This document shows, piece after piece, positions 15,307 to 16,353 of a stretch of DNA of 16,353 nucleotides (position 1 is the stretch's first letter; each line of letters opens with the position of its first letter). The stretch covers positions 1-16,353 of the forward strand of contig CALGGP010000329.1 in NCBI GenBank assembly GCA_937915885.1, given 5' to 3'. The DNA comes from an uncultured Selenomonadales bacterium (GTDB lineage: Bacteria; Bacillota; Negativicutes; Selenomonadales; Selenomonadaceae). Under the pieces are notes generated by a model, which was given only the letters and a program-made list of their open reading frames with translations, did no database searches and was not told where the DNA came from. A program made the position numbers and the translations under genes.

Positions 15307-15693
15307 ATGAGGAGCAACGAGTACGACAGTCTGAAACAATTCATTTACGAGTACGAGAACGGAAGATATCCGTCCGACGAAACGCACGATCGGCGATTCA
15401 TGGGCATCGAGTTCTCGCACGACGGCGTTTATTACAGAATGTGTCGCGAGCCTCTGCCTGACGACGGCGGCTCTGACATGCAAAAGATTTACGGACGGGA
15501 CGAGTTTCAACCGGGATATTATCAAGTGTACATCATGCACTGCGACACGAGCGGTTATCCCGGCGCCGACGAGTTTGAAACGGTGAGCATTTTCGACGAT
15601 ATTTATGATCTGTTGGACAACTGCATCATCGGCGGCAAGTTTTTCAGAGACGTCATCATGGACGACAACACCGAAATTCTCGGCAAGGATTAG
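15307..15693 (+). CDS. Small acidic protein of unknown function (first of a pair)
   Basis: 128 residues, not recognised as a named family. It is acidic and rich in aromatic residues, with no signal peptide or membrane segment, so probably cytosolic. Visible features: an N-terminal part with FIYEYENGRYP and RRFMGIEFSHDGVYYRMCREP; a middle QPGYYQVYIMHCD; and an acidic C-terminal part with SIFDDIYDLLDNCII and DVIMDDNTEILGKD. Three cysteines (MCRE, HCDT, NCII) do not form a metal-binding pattern. The ATG has only a weak upstream site (GGGTGA at 15292-15297). The next gene starts 14 nt after the stop with its ribosome site touching the stop codon, so the two form an operon. The codon style agrees with the neighbours. 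An immunity or antitoxin-type role is conceivable from size and acidity but is not supported by any motif. Confidence 0.8.
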   Translation: MRSNEYDSLKQFIYEYENGRYPSDETHDRRFMGIEFSHDGVYYRMCREPLPDDGGSDMQKIYGRDEFQPGYYQVYIMHCDTSGYPGADEFETVSIFDDIYDLLDNCIIGGKFFRDVIMDDNTEILGKD

Positions 15694-15707
15694 AGGGGCG
15701 AGGGCTG

Positions 15708-16076
15708 ATGAGACGACAACAGTTATACGTCGTCATGTATCGGGCGCTGGATTCAATTTACGATCGATTGGAGGCGCCGCCCGAGGAATTGATTTTGTTT
15801 TTGAGCGATGCCAACCCGTATATTTGGGACGATCGCACGGCTGCCGATCCCGCACTTCAATCCGACTTCGACGCGTCGATGGACGAACAAAATATCGGCG
15901 CCGAGGTTGAGGCGGCGACGGCTTATCGCACGGTGAAAAATTTTTTGGCGGCTCAATACTTGCATTATGCCGCGTTGGTGGCGGAGCCGTCGCGCTCGTT
16001 CGATGAGCTGTTCGAGGAGATCACGCCGGACGATTGGATAAAAATTTATGCCGACGTTGCCGACGAAGAATCTTAA
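15708..16076 (+). CDS. Small acidic helical protein of unknown function (second of a pair)
   Basis: 122 residues, not recognised. It looks mostly alpha-helical and acidic: an N-terminal helix LYVVMYRALDSIYDRL, a conserved-looking segment LSDANPYIWDDRTAADPALQSDF, a helix AATAYRTVKNFLAAQYLHYAALV, and an acidic end FDELFEEITPDDWIKIYADV. It has no cysteines, signal peptide or membrane helix. The start ATG is served by GAGGGG at 15693-15698, which overlaps the last base of the previous stop codon, so translation is probably coupled to the upstream gene and the products may work together. The stop is followed by element copy D after about 30 bp. Confidence 0.8.
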   Translation: MRRQQLYVVMYRALDSIYDRLEAPPEELILFLSDANPYIWDDRTAADPALQSDFDASMDEQNIGAEVEAATAYRTVKNFLAAQYLHYAALVAEPSRSFDELFEEITPDDWIKIYADVADEES

Positions 16077-16107
16077 TCCCGCCCTAAGATTTATGAGGCG
16101 ACGATTG

Positions 16108-16186
16108 GGGCGCCGCTCAACGCTCCCGCCCCCCGAGCGCGGCGCCCAAATGAGGGCAGAGGTTCCCACCCGCGTTGGCGGCGCCC
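16108..16186 (+). repeat. GC-rich palindromic intergenic element, copy D
   Basis: 79 bp. Left end GGGCGCCGCTCAACGC (16108-16123), right end GCGTTGGCGGCGCCC (16172-16186). The internal GAGCGCGGCGCCC at 16135-16147 pairs with the left end over 9 bp, then two more pairs beyond a 2-nt bulge. The flank GCGACG is at 16098-16103. The 10-mer GACGATTGGG beside it (16100-16109) also occurs in the hairpin arm at 34-43. Its right end is the first unit of the tandem array that follows. Confidence 0.8.
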
Positions 16187-16353
16187 TTCACTCCGTCGCC
16201 CCGCGTCATCGGCGCCCTTCACTCCATCGCCCCGCGTTGGCGGCGCCCTTCAACCCATCGCCACGCGTCGGCGGCGCACGTCACTCCATCGCCCCGCGTT
16301 GGCGGCACCCCTCACTCCATCGCCCCGCGTCGTCGGCGCACGTCACTCCATCG
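16171..16353. repeat. 31-bp tandem array, cut by the window end
   Basis: Units start at 16171, 16202, 16233, 16264, 16295 and 16326, an exact 31-bp period: five full units and 28 bp of a sixth. Each unit is CGCGTYGGCGGCGCCC-like followed by TTCACTCCATCGCCC-like sequence, that is, the right end of the palindromic element plus its outer flank. Units alternate between a TTGGC form (1, 3, 5) and a TC(AT/GG/GT)C form (2, 4, 6), giving a 62-bp higher-order repeat. There are no unique spacers, so it is not a CRISPR array. Three frames could be read through parts of it, but nothing looks coding. Confidence 0.85.

Noticed and set aside
16171..16353. CRISPR array
   Set aside because: The 31-bp period is regular, but the whole unit repeats, there are no unique spacers, and no cas genes are present.

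Overview
The window reads as a chromosomal piece of an anaerobic or fermentative bacterium with GC-rich coding DNA. The Shine-Dalgarno sites are good, the esterase-like alpha/beta hydrolase domain is of a type I associate with Firmicutes (YqkD-like), and a lactate permease sits next to a giant RTX-type protein. Together these make me lean towards a Selenomonas-like Negativicute. That assignment is inference: there is no rRNA or other marker gene here. All four genes are on the + strand.

Layout. Positions 1-271 hold a perfect hairpin, an A/T palindrome, one copy of a GC-rich palindromic element and a heptamer array (AATTCCT) that ends just before a ribosome binding site. Positions 272-13267 are a single gene for a protein of about 4331 residues. 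It has five diverged N-terminal modules (each with helical, RTX-like and beta-rich parts), then RTX repeats with a 19-residue period, an embedded alpha/beta hydrolase with a complete catalytic triad, more 19-residue RTX repeats, a duplicated tail domain, and a C-terminal RTX/secretion-like end. It has no N-terminal signal peptide, as expected for a type I secretion substrate, but no secretion genes are present. Positions 13268-13484 hold an inverted copy of the GC-rich element inside inverted heptamer arrays, again leading straight into a ribosome binding site. Positions 13485-15122 encode an LctP-family lactate permease. After another element copy and an A/T palindrome come two small, closely spaced genes of unknown function (15307-15693 and 15708-16076). 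The window ends in a fourth element copy that runs into a 31-bp tandem array, cut by the window edge.

How it fits together. The permease would import lactate for a fermentative metabolism. The giant protein is probably exported and calcium-stabilised, and acts as a surface or matrix protein carrying a hydrolase; that role is inferred from domain content only. The two small genes look translationally coupled but I cannot assign them. The intergenic DNA is the other notable part: four copies of one element of 77-79 bp with terminal inverted repeats, flanked by a shared GCGACG-like box, occupy all four intergenic stretches except the 14-bp gap inside the small operon. The 31-bp array looks like an amplification of that element's right end.
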